This document shows, one piece after another, positions 9,232 through 18,719 of a DNA stretch of 64,000 nucleotides. The notes beneath the pieces were generated by a model that saw only the letters and a program-made list of their open reading frames with translations, did no database searches and had not been told where the DNA came from. How positions within the stretch are numbered: the stretch's first letter is position 1; every line of letters starts with the position of its first letter. Origin of the DNA: an uncultured Lachnospiraceae bacterium (GTDB lineage Bacteria > Bacillota > Clostridia > Lachnospirales > Lachnospiraceae); the NCBI GenBank assembly GCA_910588405.1, contig CAJUPT010000001.1:62001-126000 (forward strand), in the 5' to 3' direction. Both the position numbers and the translations under genes were made by a program.

Positions 9232-12200
9232 TTAATATCTGTTTTTCTTTATGTTCACATAAAGCCCGAGCATGCCGGCCAATGCGGCTCCCGCCAGCAG
9301 CATATACCAGATCGCCAAAGATCGGTCGCCTGTGGAAGGCGTGTTCGCCATAACAGCAGAAACTGCCCGGGGCGGATCAACCGCGTCGCTGCCGCCATTA
9401 TTTCCGCCGTTATTATTACTGCTGCCGTTATCGTTAGCGCCGCTGTTATTGTTACCGCCGCCATTACCGCTATTGTTATTGTTGTTATTATTGGTATTGT
9501 TATTATTATTGCTGCCGCTGCTATTATCGTTTCCGACAGAGTTGTCCTGCGCCCTGGTCCAGCCTACGGCGACCGGAGACAGTCCATGTACTTTAAACGT
9601 AATGCCTTTCTCCGTCTTGGTCACTGCCGGATATTCCACATCCCCCACATAAAATCCATTCATCTGTGCCGTAAACATATGAGATACCACAAAATCATGG
9701 GTATCTTTTCCGGTACCGGAAGGATAAGGGAGGGTTATGGTCAATCCGTCCGAGGGGAAATTGTCCTTGGTCACCGGAATCCATCCGGTTCCCGCAATAT
9801 TGATCAGAAGCTCCACATCATAAACAGCCATGTCGGCCTCGGCGATACCGCCGAACTTCTGCTGTATTTTCAGCTTCATCTGCTTCTCCATCTTGCCGGG
9901 CGTATTCAGTTCCTCCAAAGCCGCAAACGAATTCGGCACTTTGGAAATACCGCTTTCTATCTGCAGTTTGTAGTCGGTTCCCTCCACAGCTTCTTCCCTT
10001 ACCACACTGATCCTGCCCGTAATCTCCGGCAAAGCCGAAGGCATGGAATAATTTCCTGTTCCGGTTCCCTCAAACACCCCCTGATCCTGCCCGTTTTTCC
10101 AGGACAGCTTCACGGTCTGGCTACCTTCTGCCACCGTCTTATAAACGCCGGACAATTTATCTGACGGACAGCTAAACCGAACGCTGGCATGATCCCTGTC
10201 AAGTATTCCCGCAAGTCTCAGTTCTCCGTAAAGGGTCGCTCCTTGGTTCGTAATCAGATCCAGCCGATCCGCCGCGCTCAGCCCGCTTGTGTCCCATGAC
10301 AGCGCCTTAGGGGAAACCGTCAGGCGGTAAGTACACGCCGCTTCCAGATAATCCCCGGTTTCAGAAGCTGTGGCCGTAATTACGGCGCTGCCCGCTTTCA
10401 GAATCTTAACAAGACCCGTCGCCGAATCCACCGACGCTACCGAGGGGTCTGAGCTGCCGTAGCTGACAGATGATCCCGCTTCCGCTCCCTGAGCCGAAAT
10501 GGTAAAATCCGGATCTCCGTAGCACACCGTTTTCGAACTTTCCAGGAAAGCAAAATTGATCTGATCCTTTTTATTTGTCACCATTATGATGATTTCAGCC
10601 GACACGCTTTTTCCGTTCAGCGAAGCCTCCACCCGATAGTGATAACTGCCCTCCGGCAATCCGGTCTCCACGGTGTAGCTGGAACCATTTGCTCCGCTGA
10701 TTGTCTCCCAGCTGCCATCCGGACGCTTCACCGACCAGGTAAATCCGGTGGCCAGAGGATTCGCTGTCAGAACCGGAGCCGTTGTATAACCAATTTCCAC
10801 TTTTGTCTCGCTTGCGCTTAACGTAAAAAGCGGAACCTGTATTTTTTCTTCCATTTTGCCGGTCGAAGGGTTATAAATTTCGAGAGTCATCTCATCCCCG
10901 TTCACCAGCAGTCCGGTCACAATCCGCTTATTCGCGTCTTCGTACCGATAAATCTGTACCGGCGCGGCATTTACTGTCGGATTAAATGAATACACTGAAT
11001 TTCCCACATTAAAATACAGGGTCCCCTTGGAGCAGGAAAGTCTGGAAAAGCTCATTGAAAACATGGGCCATACACTTCCCAGATCCTCTATCTCAAAACT
11101 TGCCACCTTGCTCTCGGTTCCGTTGACATCCCTTTTCATCAGCGCGGCGCCGCGGCATATATTCTGGTTATTCACAACCGTTTCTTCTTTGAGATAATAC
11201 CAGTTTCCTTCCGCCGAATAGATGGCGGACTCTGTCAATGGAGCGGTTTTATGCCAGGAACTATCATATGTCGCATCATCGCATACGATCCCATTGTCCT
11301 CCCAATTATGCTGGGCATTTCTCATGGCAGCATCACTGAGCAGAAAATAAGTATGTTTGACATAACCGGTTTCTCCCACCTGACTGGCAGCCGTCGCGTC
11401 GTCATAGGTAAGATCCGCGTGATACCAGTTGCCATCCAGTTTCACATAATTCCATATATGGGTCATGGACTTGCTTTTACAATAATCAACCTCTATACCC
11501 GCTTTCTCCAGCAGGGCTGCGTAAGCCAGCGTATATCCCTGGCAGACGCCAATTCCGTTCACCAGCGCTTCATAGGCATTCCGCTTTTCAATCCCAAGAT
11601 TATTGTTCGCGTTCTGGTCATATACCATATGCTGTACCAGATAGTCATGGAGCGCCGTCGCTTTCTGCTCGTCAGTCATATTCGCCGTAATAACTTCCGC
11701 GAAAACATTGTCAATCGCAGCCCGATATGTAGCGACACTGGCCTTGCTATACGTCGGATTATATGTAAAATCACATCCTTTAATCGTACCGCTGGCATCC
11801 GTATAGTAGGTTCCGCCCATCACATAAAACAGATCCGGATTGTCCTGAGCCAAATCAGGCCAGATTTTCCCCCAATCCTCCGCAGTCAGATGATAAGAAG
11901 ATAAGTCCACCGCAGCATCCCAGTTGGTCATCGCCTGAGTCATCACGTTCTTTGCGGCTTCGATCTCCTGGTCTGTTGCCATCACCTTAACCGGTTCCGT
12001 AAAATACTCCAGCAGTTCCCGCAGCCGTTCTTCCGCTCCGGCAAGCAATGCCTTCTGTTCCTCCGTCAGATTCTCATAGGCCTCGAACACTTCCTGAAAC
12101 TGTGTCCGTACCGCATCCTGAGACGCCTGATCAAAGGTTTTCAGTTCTTCCAGGGTCGGAAGGCTTTCAATCAGCTTTTCCACGGCGGCCGTCTCCAAAT

Positions 12201-12756
12201 CGGCGGAAACCTCCGGTTTCCGTCCGGATTCGTCCTCAGAAGCCGTTTCCGCTTCCGACGGCTGTTCTCCGTCAGTAATTGTCTCCGAATCATAGGGCTG
12301 CTCTCCGTCAGAAACCGTTTCCGAATCCGACGGCTGCTCTTTGCCGGTAATTGTTTCCGCTTCTGACGGCTGTTCTTCCGCCGGTTCTTTCCCAGGGACT
12401 GTTTCTGCCTCCGACTCCTTTTCGTCTGTTTCCTGATCGGCGGCCGCTTCTGAAGTCGGCGCTTCCCCTTCCGCCGGCTCCTGCCCGGCCTCTGCCGCTC
12501 CGCTCTCATCCTGTTGCCGCTCCAAAGGCTCGCCGACGCAGGCTGACAGGTCCGCCTCTTTCTGCTCCGCCGTACACAGAATCTCGCAGACACATTCCGC
12601 TTCTTCTGTCATGCCGCCCTCAGTCTTTGGGATTTCTCCCGCTTCCTTTTCCGATGCGGCTACGGTAAACTGCAAGGGATTTATCATCCCGCCGATCAGC
12701 CCCAGAATAAGAAGAAATACCATCATCTTCTTACCGCTGTTCTTCCATTTGACCAT
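9232..12756 (-). CDS. sorted surface protein with transglutaminase-like core
   Basis: This is a 1174-residue exported protein. Residues 1-34 form a signal peptide. Residues 35-180 are acidic and low-complexity, with degenerate repeats of the type EQPSEAET. Residues about 250-450 form a transglutaminase/protease-like domain with a complete triad: C405 in GVCQGYT, H433 in MTHIWNYV and D448 in HADLTYDD. A beta-rich part follows, including an Ig-like repeat around 735-815. An Asn-rich linker (about 1070-1120) precedes the sorting signal NTPSTGD (1138-1144), a hydrophobic stretch and a basic tail, read as a non-canonical LPXTG-type sortase signal. It probably acts at the cell wall on peptides or wall material; the substrate is unknown. 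It has its own promoter at 12835-12863. Confidence 0.8.
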   Translation of the reverse strand: MVKWKNSGKKMMVFLLILGLIGGMINPLQFTVAASEKEAGEIPKTEGGMTEEAECVCEILCTAEQKEADLSACVGEPLERQQDESGAAEAGQEPAEGEAPTSEAAADQETDEKESEAETVPGKEPAEEQPSEAETITGKEQPSDSETVSDGEQPYDSETITDGEQPSEAETASEDESGRKPEVSADLETAAVEKLIESLPTLEELKTFDQASQDAVRTQFQEVFEAYENLTEEQKALLAGAEERLRELLEYFTEPVKVMATDQEIEAAKNVMTQAMTNWDAAVDLSSYHLTAEDWGKIWPDLAQDNPDLFYVMGGTYYTDASGTIKGCDFTYNPTYSKASVATYRAAIDNVFAEVITANMTDEQKATALHDYLVQHMVYDQNANNNLGIEKRNAYEALVNGIGVCQGYTLAYAALLEKAGIEVDYCKSKSMTHIWNYVKLDGNWYHADLTYDDATAASQVGETGYVKHTYFLLSDAAMRNAQHNWEDNGIVCDDATYDSSWHKTAPLTESAIYSAEGNWYYLKEETVVNNQNICRGAALMKRDVNGTESKVASFEIEDLGSVWPMFSMSFSRLSCSKGTLYFNVGNSVYSFNPTVNAAPVQIYRYEDANKRIVTGLLVNGDEMTLEIYNPSTGKMEEKIQVPLFTLSASETKVEIGYTTAPVLTANPLATGFTWSVKRPDGSWETISGANGSSYTVETGLPEGSYHYRVEASLNGKSVSAEIIIMVTNKKDQINFAFLESSKTVCYGDPDFTISAQGAEAGSSVSYGSSDPSVASVDSATGLVKILKAGSAVITATASETGDYLEAACTYRLTVSPKALSWDTSGLSAADRLDLITNQGATLYGELRLAGILDRDHASVRFSCPSDKLSGVYKTVAEGSQTVKLSWKNGQDQGVFEGTGTGNYSMPSALPEITGRISVVREEAVEGTDYKLQIESGISKVPNSFAALEELNTPGKMEKQMKLKIQQKFGGIAEADMAVYDVELLINIAGTGWIPVTKDNFPSDGLTITLPYPSGTGKDTHDFVVSHMFTAQMNGFYVGDVEYPAVTKTEKGITFKVHGLSPVAVGWTRAQDNSVGNDNSSGSNNNNNTNNNNNNNSGNGGGNNNSGANDNGSSNNNGGNNGGSDAVDPPRAVSAVMANTPSTGDRSLAIWYMLLAGAALAGMLGLYVNIKKNRY

Positions 12757-12834
12757 GTTTCTTTTCTCCTATCGTTGTCCGTATTTTTTGCAGTCTGCCT
12801 GACAGATCGAATGCCGTCTGCCGACTGAGAGTTC

Positions 12835-12863
12835 ATTATACAAGAAAATAACCGCTGATACAA
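12835..12863 (-). promoter_or_regulatory. promoter of the surface protein gene
   Basis: On the minus strand TTGTAT (12863-12858) and TATAAT (12840-12835) are separated by 17 bases. They lie just upstream of the GGAGAA ribosome-binding site and the ATG at 12756. Confidence 0.7.
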
Positions 12864-12903
12864 CAACCAAAATATGTGAAAACAAACATGGAAAAATTCT
12901 ACT

Positions 12904-14220
12904 TTACAGCAGTCCTCCATACACCTCTGCCGGCACATATGCCTCCACTGCGATGCCGTCCTCGGTATACTCCTCGGACAGCAGCGTGCCATACTTACGA
13001 ATCGTCTGCAATTTCCCCGCCTGGTCATAGGGAAACAGCTTTTCCAGATAAACCCTCCCCGCCCGCAGCACCTGGGCAATGGCTTCTTTCAGTTCTTCCA
13101 GCCCCTCGCCGGTTTTGGCCGAGAGGATCAGCGTCCGCTCTGCCTTAAAATCCTTAAAAACGCCTGTCTGTCCGAATCCGCCGGGATTTGTCCCTGATTC
13201 GTTCTGGTAACTGCCGCTGCTTTCCATACATTCCGCCTCTGCACGGCCCCGCAGCAAATCCGCCTTGTTAAACACCGTAATCACCGGCTGATCCGTCACC
13301 CCCAACCGGGCCAAAGTCTCATATACCACATGCATCTGAAGCTCCATCTGAGGATTGGAGCAATCCACCACATGGATAATCAGATCGGCGTATCTGGCCT
13401 CCTCCAGCGTACTGCGAAAAGCCTCAATCAGATGATGGGGCAGCTTGCGGATAAAACCCACCGTATCCGTCAGCAGCACTTCCTCCTTCCCTGACAGCGC
13501 AAGGCTTCTGGTGGTAGGGTCCAGCGTCGCAAACAGCTTGTCTTCTTCCGGCACGTCCGCCCCTGTCAGACGGTTTAACAGCGTGGATTTCCCCGCATTG
13601 GTATAACCGACAATGGCAGCCACAGGAACATGATTCTTTTCCCGCTGCTGCCTCGTTATTTCCCTGTGCCGTTCTACGTCCTTCAATTCCCCTTTTAAAT
13701 GACCGATCCGCTCATGAATCAGCCGCCTGTCCACTTCCAGCTTTGTCTCTCCCGGCCCTCTGGTTCCGATGCCGCCGCCCAGACGGGACAGGGAGCTTCG
13801 AAGCCCTACCAGCCTGGTGGCCCGGTATTTCAGCTGGGCCAGCTCCACCTGCAGCTTTCCCTCTCTGGTCCTGGCCCGGGAGGCAAAGATATCCAGAATA
13901 ACCAGCGTCCGGTCCATTACTTTCAGTTCCAGCGCATCCTCCATATTCCGAAGCTGGGCCGGGGAAAGCTCATCATCGCAGATCACACCCACAGCTCCAA
14001 CCTCCGCCGCCAGCGCTTTGATCTCTTCCAGCTTTCCCTTTCCCAAATAAGTGCCCGGATGGACCCGCTCCCGGTTCTGAATCACCCGGCCCGCCACGAC
14101 GGCTCCTGCCGTGGACGCCAGTTCTTCCAGCTCGTCTAAAGACTGGTCCGTGTCGTCATAATCCGACAAAGCCACGCCAGCTAACAGCACCGGTTCCTCG
14201 ATTTCCTTCAATTCTATCAT
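12904..14220 (-). CDS. hflX: ribosome-associated GTPase HflX
   Basis: HflX binds the large ribosomal subunit and rescues or splits stalled ribosomes. The 438-residue product has the N-terminal HflX domain, the glycine-rich GIGTRGPGETKLEVDRR linker (150-166), the P-loop GYTNAGKS (205-212), DTVG (252-255), and NKAD followed later by SAKTGEG. About 35 low-complexity residues rich in S, G and N are inserted between NKAD and SAK, an unusual extension. A GGGAGA site precedes the ATG. It lies 111 bases after the TPR lipoprotein gene, so it may share a transcript with the nrdD-nrdG-dut unit. Confidence 0.93.
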   Translation of the reverse strand: MIELKEIEEPVLLAGVALSDYDDTDQSLDELEELASTAGAVVAGRVIQNRERVHPGTYLGKGKLEEIKALAAEVGAVGVICDDELSPAQLRNMEDALELKVMDRTLVILDIFASRARTREGKLQVELAQLKYRATRLVGLRSSLSRLGGGIGTRGPGETKLEVDRRLIHERIGHLKGELKDVERHREITRQQREKNHVPVAAIVGYTNAGKSTLLNRLTGADVPEEDKLFATLDPTTRSLALSGKEEVLLTDTVGFIRKLPHHLIEAFRSTLEEARYADLIIHVVDCSNPQMELQMHVVYETLARLGVTDQPVITVFNKADLLRGRAEAECMESSGSYQNESGTNPGGFGQTGVFKDFKAERTLILSAKTGEGLEELKEAIAQVLRAGRVYLEKLFPYDQAGKLQTIRKYGTLLSEEYTEDGIAVEAYVPAEVYGGLL

Positions 14221-14331
14221 CGATCACTTTCTCCCGTCAATGTTTATTCTCATTCCCTGCATATCGTTTCCAAAGCTGCAGAACAGACAAGCATACCTCT
14301 GATGTAAATACTATGGCCGAAAACGGGCAAA

Positions 14332-15483
14332 CTATCTGGTTTTCAAAAACGCCAGCTCATGATCGATCTCACCGTTGGTCCCATAAGTATCCGCATACTC
14401 CTGCAGCACTGTCAGTGCCTGGGCAAAATCCCCGTTATACTCGCAGGCCAGCGCTTCGTTCAGCATCAGCCGCTCCGCCGTAGAAGCATCGCTGAATTCC
14501 AGCCCTTTTTTGAAAAAGTCCAGCGCTTCCCCGTAGCTGCCTGTTCTCATTTTATACAGACCCACCTGATTGTATACGCCGGCGTTTTCATTTTCCAGAT
14601 TCAGCGCCTGGGTGTAGGCATTGTAAGCGCTCTCCTGCTGCCCCAGCTTCTCATAGGACATCCCCAGGCAGATCAGCGTTTCCGCATCCTTTTCCCCGGT
14701 GATAGCCGTGATCTCCGCCACGGCATTTCCATATTCTCCCAGAAGATACTGAACCATACCCCGGTACTTATTGGCCACGGCTCGATCGTCTTTGATTAGC
14801 AGCGCCGCATCCAGGTAAGTCTTTCCCCTGTCCGAAGCGCCCGCGGCCGCCAGACTCTGATAAGCACAGCAATAAGCCGCGTAGTCATTGGGTTTCGCTT
14901 CTACCAGCTTGTCAAAATCCGCGGCTGCCAGATCAATCTCCCCCTTCAGGGCATACACATTGCCCCGGAGATAGTAGTTATCCTCCGGCTTTTTCTCCAC
15001 ATCCAGCAAAATCGAATAGGTTTCAATGGCCGCGTCGTAATCCCCTGCCGCCGTCTCCGCCTCGCCCCGGTATTTCAGCACGTCAAACTCTGTCTGGGAC
15101 ACATGGCCGTCGGCGCATTTCAGGGCACTGTTTAGCGCCTCGATGGCAGCGGTATAATCCCCTGCCTTCAGATAAGCAATGCCCTTTCCCCGGTAAGCCA
15201 GCCCGCTTTTTTCATCCACGCCCAAAGCATAGTCAAAACTTTTCTGAGCCTCCTCATAATTTCTCAGTTCAATATGGGCCATCCCCTGACTGATGTAATA
15301 CAAAGGCTCCGTATTGCTCTGGGCAATCGCCTCCTGAAAGGAAGCCACCGCCTGCTCATACTGCCCGGCCTCATATTCCTGCAGACCCTTCTCATAGGCC
15401 CCGTTCTTTTTTCCGCAGCCCGCCAGCACCAACACGCACAGACATAAAACCGCGATTCCGATGATTCCCTGTCTTTTTTTCAT
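14332..15483 (-). CDS. TPR-repeat lipoprotein
   Basis: This is a 383-residue exported lipoprotein. A basic N-terminus and hydrophobic segment lead to the lipobox LAGC (Cys near residue 23). The rest is made of about nine tetratricopeptide repeats, for example GLQEYEAGQYEQAVASFQEA and later copies with the same W/Y-G-A-P spacing. Such proteins act as scaffolds at the outer face of the membrane; no specific partner is indicated. The start lies 12 bases after dut, so the gene is in the nrdD-nrdG-dut operon. A link to nucleotide metabolism is not evident. Confidence 0.82.
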   Translation of the reverse strand: MKKRQGIIGIAVLCLCVLVLAGCGKKNGAYEKGLQEYEAGQYEQAVASFQEAIAQSNTEPLYYISQGMAHIELRNYEEAQKSFDYALGVDEKSGLAYRGKGIAYLKAGDYTAAIEALNSALKCADGHVSQTEFDVLKYRGEAETAAGDYDAAIETYSILLDVEKKPEDNYYLRGNVYALKGEIDLAAADFDKLVEAKPNDYAAYCCAYQSLAAAGASDRGKTYLDAALLIKDDRAVANKYRGMVQYLLGEYGNAVAEITAITGEKDAETLICLGMSYEKLGQQESAYNAYTQALNLENENAGVYNQVGLYKMRTGSYGEALDFFKKGLEFSDASTAERLMLNEALACEYNGDFAQALTVLQEYADTYGTNGEIDHELAFLKTR

Positions 15484-15495
15484 ATCTGCCTCTTT

Positions 15496-16011
15496 CTACC
15501 CCCGGTCGGTGCTTCCAAATCCGCCGTTTCGCTCCGCTTCCGCCTGATCGTCCTCCGTAATCCCAAACGGAAGAAATATCCCCTGCATAAAGGCCGTCCC
15601 GGCCGGGAGCTTCATCGTAAGCCCCTCGTTGCTGTCATTGGTAATCTTTGCGAAAATATGGCCCTCATTGTCAGAGCCATAGTAGTCCGAATCCACGATT
15701 CCCACCGTATTGTTCATCTGCATCCGGTATTTAAAACCCAGACCGCTTCTGGGAAAAAGAGCCAGAAGCCATCCTTCCTCCATCCGTACCCGAATGCCGG
15801 TGGGAATTTTAATCGTCTCCCCCGGCGCCAGCGCCACAGGACAGGGCAGCGCGAAGTCATATCCCGCCGACCCTTTCGTAGCCCGCCTGGGCAGGGAAAT
15901 TTTCTCATAGACGGCCTGGCAGGCTTCCCGTACCTCCTTGCCAAAGCAGTCCGTCCAGCCTTCCTCAAACTGCTGAAAACTCACCTTGTAAAACTGTCCG
16001 ATTCTGTTCAT
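15496..16011 (-). CDS. dut: dUTP diphosphatase
   Basis: This trimeric-type dUTPase hydrolyses dUTP to dUMP, keeping uracil out of DNA and feeding dTMP synthesis. The 171-residue chain shows motif 1 (ATKGSAGYDFALP), motif 2 (PRSGLGFK), motif 3 (GIVDSDYYG), motif 4 (ITNDSNEG then PAGTAFMQGIFLPF) and motif 5 (RNGGFGSTDRG), all intact. The ATG at 16011 overlaps the nrdG stop as ATGA, so translation is coupled. This is the reason for rejecting an in-frame start 25 codons upstream. Pairing with nrdDG puts dNTP production and dUTP clean-up on one transcript. Confidence 0.92.
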   Translation of the reverse strand: MNRIGQFYKVSFQQFEEGWTDCFGKEVREACQAVYEKISLPRRATKGSAGYDFALPCPVALAPGETIKIPTGIRVRMEEGWLLALFPRSGLGFKYRMQMNNTVGIVDSDYYGSDNEGHIFAKITNDSNEGLTMKLPAGTAFMQGIFLPFGITEDDQAEAERNGGFGSTDRG

Positions 16012-16496
16012 GAGTGAAGCACCACCTTTCCCTCTGCCAGCGTCCTTTTCACGTCGATCACCCTCTGGTTGGAGCTGCCCTTCCACTTTAACTGCACATC
16101 CAGCAGCGTTCGGTCAAACTCGCCGTCCACCACCACGTCTATCTGTTCCATAAGGGGCAGAGCACCAATAACCTCCCACACAAAACCAGTGTACAGCCAG
16201 ATGGTTTTCTCCGGATACTTTGCCCGGATCTCCCCTACAAGCTCCGCCACATCCTGCCGGTTGGCCGGATGGAGCGGGTCGCCGCCGCTTAGCGTAAGAC
16301 CGGAAATATAATCCTTCTCAAGCTCAGTGAAAATCTCCTCCTTCGCCGCCTGATCGAAAGGGATGCCGCCCCGGATATCCCAAGTCACCGGATTCTGGCA
16401 GCCCTGACAGCAATGGGTGCATCCCGCCACCCAAAGCACCACCCGCAGGCCGTCTCCGTTTAACATATCATCCTTCGTGATATTATGATAACGCAT
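16008..16496 (-). CDS. nrdG: anaerobic ribonucleotide reductase activating enzyme
   Basis: This radical SAM activase uses AdoMet and a 4Fe-4S cluster to place the glycyl radical on NrdD. It has 162 residues, the normal small size. It shows the CX3CX2C cluster motif (C26, C30, C33), a GGDP-type AdoMet motif in LSGGDPLHP, and the NGDGLRVVLWVAGC lead-in typical of NrdG. The start codon immediately follows the nrdD stop with no gap. It is the only NrdG-type activase in the window, so it may serve both nrdD genes. Confidence 0.95.
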   Translation of the reverse strand: MRYHNITKDDMLNGDGLRVVLWVAGCTHCCQGCQNPVTWDIRGGIPFDQAAKEEIFTELEKDYISGLTLSGGDPLHPANRQDVAELVGEIRAKYPEKTIWLYTGFVWEVIGALPLMEQIDVVVDGEFDRTLLDVQLKWKGSSNQRVIDVKRTLAEGKVVLHS

Positions 16497-18629
16497 CTAC
16501 ATACTTTTCCTCTCTTTGATCTCCGCCATCTTCGCGTCGTTCAGCCTGGTATCTCCTTTTACTCTGGAATAGGACAGATAGCCGTTCATCCTGTCGATTT
16601 TTGTCAGATTGGTGCTGCCGCATTTCGGGCACACATCCATCTCCAGCTGCTGATAGCCGCAGTCGTCACAGTAGGACAATGACAGGTTCACCCCTTCATA
16701 AAAGCCCATCTTCATGGCCCGCCGCACCAGCGTTTTGATCGCGTCAATATTATAATCAATAGGATATCTGACATACTGAATCTTGCCGCCATTTGACAGC
16801 TCCCAGAACCGGTATTCCAGATCCTGTTTCTCGATCGGCGTGATATCCTCGGTCACATGGCAATGGAAGCCGTTGCTGACATACTCCCGGTCTGACACAT
16901 TCTCCACAATGCCGTATTTCTGACGGAACTGCTTCACCTGAAGGCCGCACAGATTCTCCGCCGGCGTCGCATAGATGGCATACAGGTTGCCGTCCTCTTT
17001 TTTAAACTCGTCTATCTTTTTATTAATATAAGTCAGCACGTCCAGGGCAAACTGTCCGTCCTCCACCAGCGACTTTCCATTGTACAGCTGCTGCAGCTCA
17101 TTGAAAGCCGTGATGCCGAAAGAGGCCGTCGCCGATTTCAGCAGCGGCTTGATCTTATCGTGAATGCCCAGATGGCCGCCGTAAAAACCGCCCTCGCAGT
17201 AGGCCAGCGGATTCGTGGACGCCCGCATTTCTCCCAGATAAGCATAGGTCCTGATATGGATTTTGCGGATCAGTTCCAGATAATAGTCCAGCACCTCGTA
17301 AAAATTCCGGCCCTCCTGGCGGGCTTTCGCCAGAATCATGGGCAGGTGCAGGCTGACCACGCCGATATTAAAACGGCCCACAAAAACAGGCTCGTCCTTC
17401 TCATCCGCCGGATTCATGCCGCCCCGCTCATACCAGGGAGACAAAAATGCCCGGCAGCCCATAGGACTGATGATTTTTCCGTACTGCTTGTACATACCGG
17501 CAATATAGCCTTTCCCGGTCAGGGACAGCCAGTCCGGATACATGGTCTTGGCCGAACACCGGATGCCCGCCTCAAATACGTCCTCCAGCTCGCATCCCGG
17601 CCCGTGCAGGTTCTCGTCATATAAAAATACCAGCTTGGGGAACAGCACCGGTTTTTTACAGGTCTTTTTCCCCTGTCCCTTTCTTCTCACGTCAAACATG
17701 GTAATCGAAGCCATTTTCGCCCACTTGCCCCGGCCCGTTCCCAGAGTCATTGTAATAAATGGATAATCTCCCCGGCAGGATGCCACCGTGTTAAATTTAT
17801 ACTCCCAGCCCTGGAAGCCCTGCTGAAATTCCACCTGTACGTCGTTCTCGGCAAATTTCTCCGCGGCCTCCCGCGCAAGACCCATCGTCACATATTTATC
17901 GGTGTGCTTGATAAAGGATTTTTCCGCGTAGGGCTCCAGAATCTTCTCCACATTCGGCACCGTGAAGCCGCCGTACTGCTGGCTGGCGGCGCTCAGCACA
18001 ATATCGCCGATCACGTCGAAGCAGACGTCCAGCGTTTTGGGCTCGTTGTACCAGAGATTTCCCATCTCAAAGCCGCCCTCCAGCACGCTTTTCACGTCGA
18101 ACAGGCAGCAGTTCATCGTATCCCGGCGGGCCGCCATGTCATGGACATAGATATAGCCGTCCCGGCAGGCCTGCAGCTCCTCCGTATTCATAAAAAACTT
18201 CTGGTAGAGGGACTTGTTCAGCTCATTAAAGATCAGGCTCCGCTTGGTGGACACCAGCGCGCTGTCGGTATTGCTGTTCTCTTTATCGCCGATGTACATA
18301 ATGGACTGACTTTTTTTGTACACCTCGTCCAGCATCCGAACAAAATCTTGTTTGTAATTCCGGTAATCCCGATAGCTCTTCGCCACCATGGGACTGACCT
18401 TGTCGAGAGCCCCCTCCACAATATTGTGCATCTGGGCGATGGGGATCTCAGTAAGCCCCCGCTGCTCCACCTGTTCCTCCACAAAACGGCAGATATAGTC
18501 CAGCTCCTCCTGACTGAAGGTATAGAGCACCCGGTTAGCGGACTTGTTTACCGCCACCACAACTTTCTGCACGTTAAACTTTTCTCTGGTATTATCTTTT
18601 TTGATGATACAGACCTTTTCAAAATTCAT
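16497..18629 (-). CDS. nrdD: class III ribonucleotide reductase, formate-type
   Basis: This is the anaerobic reductase that makes dNTPs, 710 residues. Residues 1-95 form an ATP-cone. The loop SPMGCRAFLSPW holds C392, the probable thiyl cysteine. Zinc-site cysteines are at 654, 657, 667 and 670, and the glycyl radical motif DRMNGYLSYSR has its glycine at 683 close to the C-terminus. The MGCR loop and absence of a redoxin tail fit the formate-dependent E. coli-like subclass. It therefore differs in electron donor from the paralogue at 5608-7995. The gene heads an nrdD-nrdG-dut operon and carries two NrdR boxes in its leader (18720-18766). Confidence 0.95.
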   Translation of the reverse strand: MNFEKVCIIKKDNTREKFNVQKVVVAVNKSANRVLYTFSQEELDYICRFVEEQVEQRGLTEIPIAQMHNIVEGALDKVSPMVAKSYRDYRNYKQDFVRMLDEVYKKSQSIMYIGDKENSNTDSALVSTKRSLIFNELNKSLYQKFFMNTEELQACRDGYIYVHDMAARRDTMNCCLFDVKSVLEGGFEMGNLWYNEPKTLDVCFDVIGDIVLSAASQQYGGFTVPNVEKILEPYAEKSFIKHTDKYVTMGLAREAAEKFAENDVQVEFQQGFQGWEYKFNTVASCRGDYPFITMTLGTGRGKWAKMASITMFDVRRKGQGKKTCKKPVLFPKLVFLYDENLHGPGCELEDVFEAGIRCSAKTMYPDWLSLTGKGYIAGMYKQYGKIISPMGCRAFLSPWYERGGMNPADEKDEPVFVGRFNIGVVSLHLPMILAKARQEGRNFYEVLDYYLELIRKIHIRTYAYLGEMRASTNPLAYCEGGFYGGHLGIHDKIKPLLKSATASFGITAFNELQQLYNGKSLVEDGQFALDVLTYINKKIDEFKKEDGNLYAIYATPAENLCGLQVKQFRQKYGIVENVSDREYVSNGFHCHVTEDITPIEKQDLEYRFWELSNGGKIQYVRYPIDYNIDAIKTLVRRAMKMGFYEGVNLSLSYCDDCGYQQLEMDVCPKCGSTNLTKIDRMNGYLSYSRVKGDTRLNDAKMAEIKERKSM

Positions 18630-18719
18630 TTAAGTCCTCCCAAACCGGTTCACTGGCAAAGATACGTTTCCGGGCCGGGCCGCATTCACAGCCGCCCTTC
18701 TTTCCTGATATCGGGCAGT

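Noticed and set aside
9400..9540. Trinucleotide-like tract that might be phase-variable
   Set aside because: It is the Asn-rich stalk with mixed AAC and AAT codons and interspersed Gly/Ser; no pure trinucleotide array, and slippage by threes would keep the frame.
9115..10164. Long plus-strand open frame opposite the surface protein gene
   Set aside because: It is a mirror of the Asn-rich and repeat codons of the real minus-strand gene; its product is low-complexity Ala/Ile/Val and it has no ribosome-binding site.
12240..12420. Short repeated units that could suggest a CRISPR-like or direct-repeat array
   Set aside because: The repeats are degenerate, in frame, and encode EQPSEAET-type units of the surface protein; there are no constant repeats with unique spacers.
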